Source: Prevotellaceae bacterium UBA4301
GTDB taxonomy: Bacteria; Bacteroidota; Bacteroidia; Bacteroidales; Bacteroidaceae
Direction: 5' to 3'
DNA length: 31,923 bases
Assembly: GCA_002395775.1 (NCBI GenBank)
Contig: DGUV01000071.1
Location: forward strand, 1 to 31,923
Both the position numbers and the translations under genes were made by a program. Below the pieces are notes generated by a model. The model had not been told where the DNA came from, searched no databases, and was given only the letters and a program-made list of their open reading frames with translations. Positions 16,301 through 25,300 of this stretch are shown here, piece after piece; positions within the stretch are counted from its first letter, which is position 1, and the number at the start of each line of letters is the position of its first letter.

Positions 16301-16728
16301 TTGGCCGTGGCCAGATATTTCTCTTCGCCCAGTGCCGTGATGTCGCCCGGTCGCTTCGAGATGCGGTACCAGATTTTTGGCTCGTCGGTGTGGCGTGTGT
16401 AGAATATCATCACGCGTTCGTCGGGCAGCACCACGAACGTCGGGTTGTTGTGGTCGTCGGGCTGGAAGTAGGAGCGCACCAGCACGTCGGTTTTCCGGCC
16501 CCGGAGCCAGTCGTACTGTGTGGCCATGACATTGCCGTGAATGTCGATGTAGCCGATGTACGAGGCGTTGATGGTGCCGCCGGCGTTTTCGTAGTGCAGG
16601 GCCCGTGGGTCGGCAAACCAGCACCATGCACCCTCCTGGGCCACAATGTTACTCTTGAAGTTCTCGGCTTGCGCCAGTATCAGGCTCAGCAGTGAGAGCA
16701 TGAACAGCGTGAATCTTTTCATTTTCAT
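13375..16728 (-). CDS. BNR_4 multidomain secreted protein with T9SS sorting tail
   Basis: This 1117-aa secreted protein has a signal peptide (about 1-22). A BNR_4 beta-propeller follows (about 25-430; blocks GAWCWFADPRALHYEN, DDHNNPTFVVLPDERVMIFY, KRPGDITALG). Then come a concanavalin/LamG-like domain (about 455-610), an Ig-like atrophied Big_2-type domain (about 640-715; TWTSSDEKVI), a second LamG-like domain (about 720-890; IYIDGREDASG), a carbohydrate-binding-like beta domain (about 895-1080; LQNGDFEGNY) and a T9SS type A tail from about 1088 (IYDLQGREV ... IVNNKKILKR). BNR_4 proteins include ulvan-type polysaccharide lyases (PL24/PL25), so a lyase or glycan-binding role is plausible but unproven. 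T9SS export would put it on the cell surface. I chose the ATG at 16728, about 18 nt after the predicted transcription start; 16722 is also possible. Confidence 0.88.
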   Translation of the reverse strand: MKMKRFTLFMLSLLSLILAQAENFKSNIVAQEGAWCWFADPRALHYENAGGTINASYIGYIDIHGNVMATQYDWLRGRKTDVLVRSYFQPDDHNNPTFVVLPDERVMIFYTRHTDEPKIWYRISKRPGDITALGEEKYLATANNTTYPSPFILSDDPEHIYLCWRGINWHPTLARLTMPDANDNCKFDFGPKQIVQSTGARPYCKYQSNGKDKIYLAYTTGHPDNEMPDWLYFNVIDINKGQGPILRDLAGKQLSIIQNGTFNVNKTDSYANQYPLTIVDNSANIRNWVWQIALDKDERPVIAYPHIDNAKTSHVYWYAHWTGSEWRRTWVQYAGHAFHQNWNSTERCYSGGMALDPDNINDLYLSIPTKNGAYNKDGVYEIWKYTIDDEGKVAASEQITKDSPKNNARPFILPGSKKSKLRLAWMQGDYYYWMVNKNYPTGYPTSILCNHEWEETLTPEDDDDVNPRTDCICLAPGKTVTMAIAMNENRYEGLLLSIGNSLTYSIDSDMYPVVKIGDKTYRSQNRLLTSDDWATQSTGTSGDNHPTKLTTWVLSMTYDGYVLTIYRNGLVDQVIETKELEGGTVNMYENHTQLYLGDYYTCASPMTVQSLVKFAQEAAQSELGRAALNSIALPTETRTDLVLPTRVLSREVTWTSSDEKVIANGGTLVHPATPTVVTLTAACEGMKRRFQVTALTREIEKNLRWNHDEAIDMTKNTAAGFDTNHYETAPEGLLTGLRSFSFLLKANAKNLTKAPRLYDFGSASGNSVFLRANPLSAGIKYNGGTTTMVNSASALSTNTDCWLAVTFDAATKTTRIYIDGREDASGTANQVEPYQLALLAADTRNYIGRTQWWDSSYKADNVDFVGEISDFRLYDVCLTQREICQLQGLPFEEKELPTALQNGDFEGNYSAQQGSGVSSDRAIYVPEGWTVDRANGDSNDITALKDGDLFFDHFFASLAKPESNGSQTYWIRQNWGTPTLTLSQELRLPEGKYTLTMDLWKSGLGGDAVISAVTEGGTTVKAPSAENKQAWQHVSLQFESDGNASTTICLTAMHNSSGSEKIIGFDNVTLTRKDEDAIGTINAGSIEKKHIYDLQGREVTTPQHGLYIVNNKKILKR

Positions 16729-16751
16729 AGTTATAGTATGGTTATTTTGGA

Positions 16752-16759
16752 CAAAGATA
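16752..16759 (-). promoter_or_regulatory. -7 box (TATCTTTG) of the BNR_4-GH29 operon
   Basis: Minus-strand TATCTTTG matches the consensus and has a TTG at 16782-16780, 20 nt upstream. It is divergent from the promoter at 16918-16949. Confidence 0.7.
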
Positions 16760-16917
16760 GGAATTTTTATCCATCCGTCCAACGGTTTCGGCCTTTTTCG
16801 TGCTTTCCCTCGTGTGTGCGCGACAAATTAATGTATAGTAAGGATTTCCTCTTTTGTCAATAATTTTTATTTTCTCCGCTTCTTTACCTTATCAGGCCGT
16901 GAGTTTACGTTGCGGAG

Positions 16918-16949
16918 TTTGGTGTGAAAGACTTTTTTTCGTAACTTTA
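16918..16949 (+). promoter_or_regulatory. promoter of the MG2-domain gene
   Basis: TTTG (16918-16921), 20 nt and TAACTTTA (16942-16949) lie 29 nt ahead of the ATG at 16979. The -7 side (TTCGTAACTTTA) is the same as in the DUF4932 promoter. Confidence 0.7.
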
Positions 16950-16978
16950 CGCGATTTTTATTCGAAACCCCATCCCCT

Positions 16979-19885
16979 ATGAAACGTTTTACCTACGTCC
17001 TTTTCCTCATTATCAGCATTCACATGTCGTTCTGTGGCATGTTGAATGCCCAGTCGCCCACTACACTCGACGGCTGGGCCCAGCGCCTGCAGCTCTTCGG
17101 CGAGAAGGTGCCACAGGAGGAGGTCTTCGTCCACATGGACAATTCCTGCTATTATCTGGGCGACACCATCTACTTCAAAGCCTATGTGCGCCTCTCCGAT
17201 AGTCGCCCGACGGCGCTGAGCCGTTTGCTCTATGTGGAACTGCTCAACCATGACGGCTATCTCATGGAACGGCAGAAGGTGGAACTGAAGGGTGGGCAAG
17301 GACACGGCTCCTTAGTGCTGCCCGATACACTCTACGGCGGCTACTACGAACTGCGGGCCTACACCCGCTGGCAACTCAACTGGGGCCAGACGGTCCATCC
17401 CCATACCAAGAACGCCGAGAAGTGGTTCTTCTCTAAGGAACTGGCCGACGACTATTATCGCGACTACGAAAAGCTCTACAGCCGCGTCTTCCCCGTCTAT
17501 GACCATCCCCGTCAGCCCGGCGACTACGCGCAGGAGATGACCATGCGCCCCATGCAGCGCCAGGTGGCCGACCGCGAGGAGAAACCCAAGGCCGTGGTCA
17601 CCTTCTATCCCGAGGGTGGCAACCTGGTGGCTGGTGTCGAAAACCGCGTGGCCTTTGAGGCCAACGGCGAGGATGGGCGCCATCTGCAGGGCAAACTGAG
17701 CATTGCAGGGCAGACCGTGGAGACGCTGAACCGCGGCCGTGGCTCGTTTGTGGTCACCCCCTCGGAGGGTGCTTCGCTGCAAGCCAACTTTGTGTGGGAG
17801 GGTGGCAGTCAGACCTTTGCCTTGCCTCAGGCCGTCAGCAATGGCGTGGCCCTGCAGGCGCGCACCGAGGCCGATGGCATCCACCTCACGTTGCAAGCCC
17901 GCGGACAGGCCAGCCACGAACCGCTCGGACTGACGGCTTCGTGCCACGGGCTGGTGAAGGACTTCCAGTCGCTGGGGCAGGGCGAGAGTCTCTCAGCCGT
18001 GGTGCCCATGGAGAAACTGACCACGGGCGTCATCCAACTCACCGTTTTTAATGCCGAAGGGCGCATCTATGCCGACCGCCTTGTATTCCTCCGCCAACCC
18101 GGTTTCCAGCCCCAGAACCTCACCTTCTCGGGCATCCGTCACAAATATGAACCCTATGAGCGGGTGACGATTGATGTCAAATGTCAAATTTCAGATGTGT
18201 CCGCTCCCTCCACCATCTCCCTTGCCGTGCGCGATGCAGGCACCTCGGACTACACCTTCGACTCGGGCAACATCCTCACCGAACTGCTGCTTTCGAGTCA
18301 GATTCGCGGGTTTGTGGAGCACCCTCGCTATTTTTTTGAGTCCGATGACGATACCCACCGTCAGGCCCTCGACCTCCTCTTGATGGTGCAAGGCTGGCGG
18401 CGCTACGATTGGCACCAGATGGCCACGCCCGGTGCCTTCACGCTCAGCGAGCCCTATGAGCGCACCGAGGTGCTCACGGGGCAGGTCATGCCCTACCAAG
18501 CCGAGGAGCAGGAGGACCTGATTTCCCGGTCTTCGTACATTTCATACTTACTTGAGGATTCAAGTTTGTCTATTACCGATCGTGTTATGGACCCCGGTTT
18601 GCTGACACTGGCCGAGAAGAATGTGGCGGGACTTATCTCGGACCCTCACGAAGCCTCAACTGCATTGATGACTTTGTGGGGCCAGCGCCACGAGATGAAC
18701 AATTCTGCACTTTATGGGCGCTTGACGGCGGAAGATGGCGGAAAACTGAAAAATGAGGTGCAGCTGCATGCTGAATTCCTGCAGCCTGGGGCCGAGAATG
18801 GCATCGTGGAGGGCGACATGCAGACCTTCTCAGGCGGTCAGTTCAAAATCGAAGCTCCCCACTTCTATGAAGGCTGCCACTTCTTCCTTTCAGCTTCCGA
18901 CACCACGCGCTGGAAGCCCGGCAAGACGCACAACTGGGTGGTGGTGAACGAGGATGAGAAGGGGAGACTCAACTATCCCGAGTTCTATGTCCGCCTGCGT
19001 CAGGTTCATCCCCGGTTCCCCAAGCCCTACTCCTTCTATCAGACAGCCGTTCCGCGAGCGCGGCCCACCAAACGGATGCAGTTTTCTGACGTGGTGGTCA
19101 TGGATGAGGTGACCGTCCGTACCCATCGCACCCTCATGCGCAAGTTCGACCCCACCAAGCCGGCCTTTGTCCTTGATGCACTCGACGCCTTCAATCAGAC
19201 CATCGATGCGGGTCTCTGTCCAGGCTACTACACGGGTGCCCGCCGCTTTGTCGATGACGTGGCCCGCACCTTTGTGGGCGACATGGGTTCGGAGCGCGCC
19301 TACACCGTGGAGACGCGCATCGACTCCAAAATCGTCGGGGCTAATGTTGAACTATTGAGCGAGGCGGAATTGATGTCAACGGCCAGCGCGTCCAGCAAGG
19401 ACCCGCGTAGGAGCCAGTTGATTGAGATGGCTAAGAATGCTCCCTTTATATCAGTGGGCGTGAAAGATAAGTTCGACCATCTACCTCGTCTCGACATGGT
19501 CTATGTCTATACCGACTATGCTCCGCGTCGCGAAGGCGACCCTCGCTACAGCCAGTCCAACCAGCCTTCGGTTACCGTTGACCTGCGCTCATTTGCCGAT
19601 GGGGGTCAGCGCATGACCTGGCGCGACCGCCGCTTGGTGCTTTCGGGATTCTCGGTCTGCGAGGATTTCTATCAGCCCGACTATTCAAAGCAGAAGCCGT
19701 CTGAGCCCACCGACTATCGTCGCACGCTCTATTGGAATCCCGACCTTCAGCTCGATGCCCAGGGCGGGGCTACGGTCACCTTCTTTGCGGGTAGCAGGGC
19801 AGCCCGCCTTACCGTATCGGCCGAGGGACTCACGTCAGGGGGTCAGCCCCTGACGGGCATCAGTTATCCCGAAGATAGAGAGTAA
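16979..19885 (+). CDS. MG2-domain secreted protein, full length
   Basis: This 968-aa exported protein has a signal peptide (about 1-25, LNAQS). An MG2 macroglobulin-like domain starts near residue 40 (VFVHMDNSCYYLGDTIYF), further beta domains follow, and there is a helical block near 425-465 (NILTELLLSSQIRGFVEH, LLLMVQGWRRYDW). A late segment near 705 (VVVMDEVTVRTHRT) recalls the TonB-plug-like region of this Bacteroidetes family. There is no CaaX-like thioester motif. The family is exported and its function is unknown; some members are annotated as TonB-dependent plug proteins. It is a paralog of the partial gene at 1-737. The gene lies divergent to the BNR_4 operon and its 3' end overlaps the GH2 gene by 26 nt. 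A role in handling surface proteins or glycans is inference only. Confidence 0.87.
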   Translation: MKRFTYVLFLIISIHMSFCGMLNAQSPTTLDGWAQRLQLFGEKVPQEEVFVHMDNSCYYLGDTIYFKAYVRLSDSRPTALSRLLYVELLNHDGYLMERQKVELKGGQGHGSLVLPDTLYGGYYELRAYTRWQLNWGQTVHPHTKNAEKWFFSKELADDYYRDYEKLYSRVFPVYDHPRQPGDYAQEMTMRPMQRQVADREEKPKAVVTFYPEGGNLVAGVENRVAFEANGEDGRHLQGKLSIAGQTVETLNRGRGSFVVTPSEGASLQANFVWEGGSQTFALPQAVSNGVALQARTEADGIHLTLQARGQASHEPLGLTASCHGLVKDFQSLGQGESLSAVVPMEKLTTGVIQLTVFNAEGRIYADRLVFLRQPGFQPQNLTFSGIRHKYEPYERVTIDVKCQISDVSAPSTISLAVRDAGTSDYTFDSGNILTELLLSSQIRGFVEHPRYFFESDDDTHRQALDLLLMVQGWRRYDWHQMATPGAFTLSEPYERTEVLTGQVMPYQAEEQEDLISRSSYISYLLEDSSLSITDRVMDPGLLTLAEKNVAGLISDPHEASTALMTLWGQRHEMNNSALYGRLTAEDGGKLKNEVQLHAEFLQPGAENGIVEGDMQTFSGGQFKIEAPHFYEGCHFFLSASDTTRWKPGKTHNWVVVNEDEKGRLNYPEFYVRLRQVHPRFPKPYSFYQTAVPRARPTKRMQFSDVVVMDEVTVRTHRTLMRKFDPTKPAFVLDALDAFNQTIDAGLCPGYYTGARRFVDDVARTFVGDMGSERAYTVETRIDSKIVGANVELLSEAELMSTASASSKDPRRSQLIEMAKNAPFISVGVKDKFDHLPRLDMVYVYTDYAPRREGDPRYSQSNQPSVTVDLRSFADGGQRMTWRDRRLVLSGFSVCEDFYQPDYSKQKPSEPTDYRRTLYWNPDLQLDAQGGATVTFFAGSRAARLTVSAEGLTSGGQPLTGISYPEDRE

Positions 19886-22205
19886 GGGATGCCCCTTTCA
19901 GTCCAGGGGAGGTGACCACGATGGTTGCCTTCCCTTTTTTCTTGCCCGAGCGGACGATGGCTTGTGCGCGTCCCTTCCATGCTTTGTGGTCGGCATCGCG
20001 CATGGAATCCAGGTCGCGCCAGTCGGCATTGCAGAGGGCCTCCAGTTGGCCACTGCCTTTTACGGCCACGCGCAGCTGATTGTCGGCAAGCGGACAAGGA
20101 CGTCCCTCAGCGTCCACAATCTCCAGCGTCACAAAGGCCAGGTCCTGCCCGTCGGGGTGCAGCTGGGTGCGGTCGGCACTGAGGCGTATGGCATGGGGGG
20201 CACCGACTGTTGCCAGTTCGCGTGTTTCGCGTGTGACGCCTTGTTCGTCAATGCCCTCTGCCCGCAGGGTACCAGCCTGATAGGGCAGGCGGAATATGGC
20301 CTGGAACTTGGTGTCGCGGCCAACGTGCTGTTCGCCCACCAACTGTCCGTCGCGGTAGAGGCGCACGGTGGGGTAGTGGCTGCACACTTCCACCTCAATG
20401 TCCCGGCCTTCCCATCCCGGCCAGTTCCAGCTTTCCCATGTGGGCCACACGCTCCATTGCGTTTGATGTATCTTGCCAAAGTAGCCGTCGGGCTCGCGCA
20501 CGGCCATGTACAGGTGCTCGCCATCTTTGTTCCAGAGCATCGAGCGATAGTGTGAGATGGGCTTGCGCCATCCGGTGATGTCCACGTCGCCGCAGTAGGC
20601 CCCGTGGTAGGGCCATTGCGGACGATGGTAGTGTTCGCCAGGAGTCTGGCCGTCGTAATAGTATCGTCCGATGCCGCTTTCGCCAATGTAGTCGAGTCCC
20701 GTCCACACGATGTCGCCGATGACATAGCTGTTGTCGTTCACGGTGGCCCAGTTTTGGAAGGCGTCGCGCGGGTACGATTCCGTCTGCCAGATGACGCGGT
20801 CGGGTACGCGCTGGTGGTCGCCTTCGTGCTTATGCAGCATGTAGTTGTAGCCCACGATGTCGTGTGCCGCAGCCAGCGGGTCGTAGATTTCCCAGTCGCT
20901 GTCCCATGCGGCCAGGGCCTGAGTGATGGGGCGCGAGGGGTCAATCTTCCGTATGGCTTCGGCCAGTCGGTGGGCGTCGCTGACGGCGCGTCGCGATTTC
21001 CGTTCTATAATCTCGTTGCCGATGCTCCAGGCAATCACCGAGGGATGGTTGCGGTCGCGGAGCACCATGGTCTCGGCATCGGCTTGCGACCATTGGTCGA
21101 AGAGGAGGTGATAGTCGAAGCGGTTTTTAGCGTCGCGCCAGCCGTCAAAGGCTTCGTCGATGACCATCATGCCCAGACTGTCGCAGGCACCGAGGAAGGC
21201 TTCGGAGGGTGGGTTGTGGCTGGTGCGCACGAGGTTGAATCCGGCCTCTTTCATGAGTTTGACGCGATGAATCTCGGCTGCATCCGGTGCAGCAGCGCCC
21301 AGCGGCCCGTTGTCGTGGTGGAGGCAGGCTCCGTTGATGAGCATGGGTTCGTCATTCAGCAGGAATCCCTCCTCGGCCGAATAGCTGATGGTGCGTATGC
21401 CGAACGCTTTCCGATGGGTTTCCGTCACTTTCCCTTCGGTCACGAGTTCGATGGTGGCATGATAGAGGCGGGGACGTTGGGGGCTCCACATCTCCACGTT
21501 GCTCAGCGAGAGGGTGAGCGGTGCCGTCAGCTGGCTGTGGGCAGGCAGTTTCACTTTGCAGTCCACGGTCCCGGCCACGTCGTCGAAGCGCATCCTCAGC
21601 AGTGTCTCCTGCGTTTGGGCACTCTCGTTGCGGAGCGCAATCTCGGCGCGCACGGTTGCATGTCCCCCAGTCACGCCTGCCGTCGTGATGCCTATGCCGA
21701 AGGGTTCGGTGTGCACATCGTCGTAGGCCTCCAGCCACACATGACGATAGATGCCCGAACCCGAGTACCAGCGGCAGTTCTTCTGCTGGCTGTTATCGAC
21801 GCGCACTTCCAGCGTGTTTTCTCCCTTTTGGAGGTGGGGCACAAGGTCTTCTGTCACGAAGGGGATGTAGCCATAGGGGTGGCCGCCCACAAGTTGACCG
21901 TTGAGGCGCACCTCACTGTTCATATACACACCCTCGAAGTGCAGTCTCAGGTGTTTCTCCTTGCCCGTGTAGTTCAGCGTTCGGCGGTACCATCCCAGTC
22001 CCGTGGGCAGGTAGCCGCCGTCGTTGCCACTTGGGGCTTTTTCGTCGAAGGCGCCCAGGATGCTCCAATCGTGCGGCAGGTTCACGGGTTGCCACTCGGC
22101 CTGTCCGTCGAGGCGGAAGCTCCAGCCTTCGTCCAACAGGGTTCGTTGTGCATAGGCGCACATGCTCAGAAAGAATGCAGAAAGCAGGAAAGCGATACGT
22201 TTCAT
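19860..22205 (-). CDS. GH2 family beta-glycosidase (beta-galactosidase-like)
   Basis: This 781-aa exported GH2 enzyme has a signal peptide (about 1-19, MCAYAQ). A sugar-binding jelly-roll domain (about 20-180) and an Ig-like domain (about 180-290) precede the TIM barrel (about 290-600). The acid/base is Glu398 in SIGNEI and the nucleophile is most likely Glu476 in WQTESYP. The blocks HHDNGPLG and LVRTSHNPP are typical of the family. The tail (about 605-781) fits the DUF4982 and Ig-like C-terminal domains of PUL-type GH2 enzymes. Beta-galactosidase is the common activity, and beta-glucuronidase or other beta-glycosides cannot be excluded. The promoter is at 22239-22232, divergent from that of the GH31 gene. 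The 3' end overlaps the converging MG2 gene by 26 nt. Confidence 0.93.
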   Translation of the reverse strand: MKRIAFLLSAFFLSMCAYAQRTLLDEGWSFRLDGQAEWQPVNLPHDWSILGAFDEKAPSGNDGGYLPTGLGWYRRTLNYTGKEKHLRLHFEGVYMNSEVRLNGQLVGGHPYGYIPFVTEDLVPHLQKGENTLEVRVDNSQQKNCRWYSGSGIYRHVWLEAYDDVHTEPFGIGITTAGVTGGHATVRAEIALRNESAQTQETLLRMRFDDVAGTVDCKVKLPAHSQLTAPLTLSLSNVEMWSPQRPRLYHATIELVTEGKVTETHRKAFGIRTISYSAEEGFLLNDEPMLINGACLHHDNGPLGAAAPDAAEIHRVKLMKEAGFNLVRTSHNPPSEAFLGACDSLGMMVIDEAFDGWRDAKNRFDYHLLFDQWSQADAETMVLRDRNHPSVIAWSIGNEIIERKSRRAVSDAHRLAEAIRKIDPSRPITQALAAWDSDWEIYDPLAAAHDIVGYNYMLHKHEGDHQRVPDRVIWQTESYPRDAFQNWATVNDNSYVIGDIVWTGLDYIGESGIGRYYYDGQTPGEHYHRPQWPYHGAYCGDVDITGWRKPISHYRSMLWNKDGEHLYMAVREPDGYFGKIHQTQWSVWPTWESWNWPGWEGRDIEVEVCSHYPTVRLYRDGQLVGEQHVGRDTKFQAIFRLPYQAGTLRAEGIDEQGVTRETRELATVGAPHAIRLSADRTQLHPDGQDLAFVTLEIVDAEGRPCPLADNQLRVAVKGSGQLEALCNADWRDLDSMRDADHKAWKGRAQAIVRSGKKKGKATIVVTSPGLKGASLTLYLRDN

Positions 22206-22231
22206 GGTTTGTGATATTTAGTTGTATGGGG

Positions 22232-22239
22232 CAAAGTTA
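22232..22239 (-). promoter_or_regulatory. -7 box (TAACTTTG) of the GH2 gene
   Basis: Minus-strand TAACTTTG lies 27 nt upstream of the GH2 ATG. I see no clear TTTG at -33. It sits 10 nt from the -33 element of the divergent GH31 promoter. Confidence 0.65.
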
Positions 22240-22248
22240 CAAAAAATA

Positions 22249-22280
22249 TTTGTTTTTGTGCTTGCGAGTTTGTATCTTTG
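22249..22280 (+). promoter_or_regulatory. promoter of the GH31 gene
   Basis: TTTG (22249-22252), 20 nt and TATCTTTG (22273-22280) make a consensus Bacteroidetes promoter 34 nt before the ATG at 22315. Confidence 0.75.
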
Positions 22281-22314
22281 CCTATCGTAATCGGAAAAAC
22301 TTTATCTTTTTATC

Positions 22315-25300
22315 ATGAAAACCTTCCCTGTTCGTCATTTGCTCTTGTCGGCCATGGTCTTGCTGTCTTGCTTTGAGGCCGCGGCTCAGGTTCACTATGA
22401 ATTTCATCCTCGTGAATATGTCTCTACGGACAACAGTCGGGCTCCGCAGTCGGCTTTCAGCTATGATGATGAGGCACAGACCTTCACTATCACAGCTTCG
22501 GGCCAGAACAATGTAGCCTTCAAGATGGGCGGTGAGCAGGATGACAAATACTTCATCACTGCCGACGACCATTGGTTTGCTGTGAGTGGACAGGGCCTCA
22601 AGACCGGGCAGGCGGATGCCTATCTCTGGTGGATTAATGGCTGGAACCGTGGTTCGCAGGTCCCTGCCGACCATGTGGTTACCGACGGTAGCCGGCAAAT
22701 CTTCATCTGGAACCTGCAGAACGGCAATGCCCTGTTCTCGGGCTTTGACTTTACCCAACCGCAGACGGTGCTCTCCAGCAAAGGAACGGGATTCCTGCTG
22801 GCCGTGGGACTGACGGCTGCGGCCACGTCCGGCACCATCGACGCGGTGGGCTATTACAGCGACCTGGCCCTGGTGGCAAAGTATCCCGCCGTGAAGTCGG
22901 CACTGGGACTGACCGACGAGGTCCTGTTGTCTCAGGTGAGAGAACGGCTGGATGCACTCATCCTCTTGGCCGAGCAGGCTTTGGAGAAGCGGGGAGGGAC
23001 GGAGAACGACCGTGCCGAACTGCAAGCCGCCATTGACCATGCCAGACGGGTGTCAGCAGAACTGACAATCGACCGGATTTCCGATGGAATGGGCGAAATT
23101 GAAGTCCTGGAGTCGGCTCTCGACAAGTTCATTCAGGCCTCTCGGACCGTCCGTTGGGAAGCCTTGGAACATGGAATGTTAGTGCAGATGGATGACTTGC
23201 ACATCCGCATTCTGTTTCACAACGACAGCATCCTGCGCGTGAGCAAGTGGATGGCCGATTCGGCAGTTCCGCAGAGCCTCGTGGTGACGGGTGAGGCTGA
23301 TGCGGCAGCCCGTCCTTCGGTGGAGGAGGGGGACGGCAAGATTGTGCTCGCGAGCACGAGCATGCGTGTCGTCTTTGATTTGCGCGAAGGCACGCTTGCC
23401 ATCTATCGTGCCTCGGGCGAACTGCTCGTGGCCGAGATGTCGGCCCGGCTGACACCTGCAACCGACGGCCCCAACGCCAGCTATCGACTGCAGCAGACCT
23501 TCTCCCTGACCGATGACGAGCACATCTACGGATTGGGACAGGTGCAGAACGGGAAGCTCGACATGCGAGGTGTGAGCATGAATATGGTGCAGGAAAACCG
23601 AAGCATCTATATTCCATATTTCTATTCTTCAAAGCGTTACGGGCTCTATTGGGACAACTATTCGCCGACGCAATTCACCGACAATGCTTCGGGTACGACA
23701 TTCACATCGACAGGCGATGCCATCGACTACTATGTACTGGCAGGGCAGTCGGCCGACGGCGTGCTCCGCTCGTTGCGTCACTTGACGGGCGAAACCCAGT
23801 TGCCACCCCTGTGGAACTTCGGGCTCTATCAGAGCAAACAGCGCTACATGAGTGCCCAGGAGGTCATAGACGTCGTCAGGAAGTATCGCGAGTTGCAGGT
23901 GCCTCTGGACTGCGTGGTGCAGGACTGGCAGTACTGGGGCGGCGACAACATGTGGAATGCCATGGAATTCCTGAATCCGCAGTATGCCGATTATCGGCGC
24001 ATGATTGACGAGGTACATGCCATGAATGCCAAGCTGATGATATCGGTGTGGGCAAACTTCGGGCCCGACACCAAGCAGTACAAGGAGTTTGGGAAGGCGG
24101 GACGGCTCATCCCCATCCAGAGCTATCCCACGGGACAGGCCACCCGGCCCTATGACGTCTATAGCCAGCAAACGCGCGACCGCTTCTGGAGCTACCTCTA
24201 TCAGGGACTCATGAGCAAGGGCATCGATGCCCTGTGGCTCGACTCCTCGGAACCCGACGACTTCAGCAACCGCACCACCGACTATGATTATGTGACGGAC
24301 TACGAAGGGCGCACCTTCCGTTCGCTGCGCAATGCCTTCCCCCTGTGTCATGTCGGGGGCGTCTATGACCATCATTTGGCTCAGCCCGAGCTCGCGGACA
24401 AGCGCGTGAGCATCCTCACCCGTTCGGCCTTCCTCGGCATGCAGCGCACGGGAGCCTTCGTGTGGAGCGCCGACATCACCTCCAGCTGGACGACGCTGGC
24501 CCAGCAAATCCCTGCCGCTTGCAATCTCTCCGTTTCGGGCTTGCCTTACTGGAACTCCGACACGGGCGCCTTCTTCATCGGCAATTACGGAGGTGGAGTG
24601 ACGAATCCTTCCTGGCGCCGTCTCTACACGCGCTGGACGCAGTTCTCCTGCTTCTGCCCCATGATGCGCTTCCATGGCGACCAGACTCCCCGCGAAATCT
24701 GGCAGTTTGGCGAGGCCGGCGATACGCAGGGCGACTACGACAACATCCTGCGATACATCCGCCTGCGCTATCGATTGCTTCCCTATCTCTATGCCACAGC
24801 CCATGAGACGGTGAGTCAGGGCAGCACCTTCATGCGTTCGATGCCGGTGGCCTTTGAGGGAGATGCCTCCTGTGAGAACGTAAAGGACCAGTACATGTTT
24901 GGTCGCTCGTTCCTGGTGGCCCCCGTCGTGAATAGCGGAGCCAGCCGCCGCAATGTCTGTCTGCCTCAGGGGCAACAGTGGTTCGACTTCTGGACAGGCA
25001 CCGTGGAGCAAGGCGGACAAACCGTTAGTCGCAACACGCCCGCCGACCTCATTCCCCTCTACATCCCCGCAGGCACCATCCTGCCTTGGGGGCCGGCTGT
25101 CCAGTACAGCAGCGAGAAGAAGTGGGACGAACTGGAGATTCGCATCTACGGCGGGCGCAATGGCCACTTCACCCTCTACGAGGACGAACTGGACGGCTAT
25201 GGCTACAAGCAAGGTCGCTTCAGCGAGATTCCTTTCACCTGGGACGATGCTACGCAGACCTTGACCATCGGCGACCGCCAGGGAGAGTTTCCCGGGATGC

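Noticed and set aside
15535..16695. 386-codon open frame on the plus strand
   Set aside because: It is antisense to the BNR_4 gene and has the Val/Gly-rich composition of a shadow frame.
20604..22214. 536-codon open frame on the plus strand
   Set aside because: It is antisense to the GH2 gene, which has both catalytic glutamates; there is no sign of a second protein.
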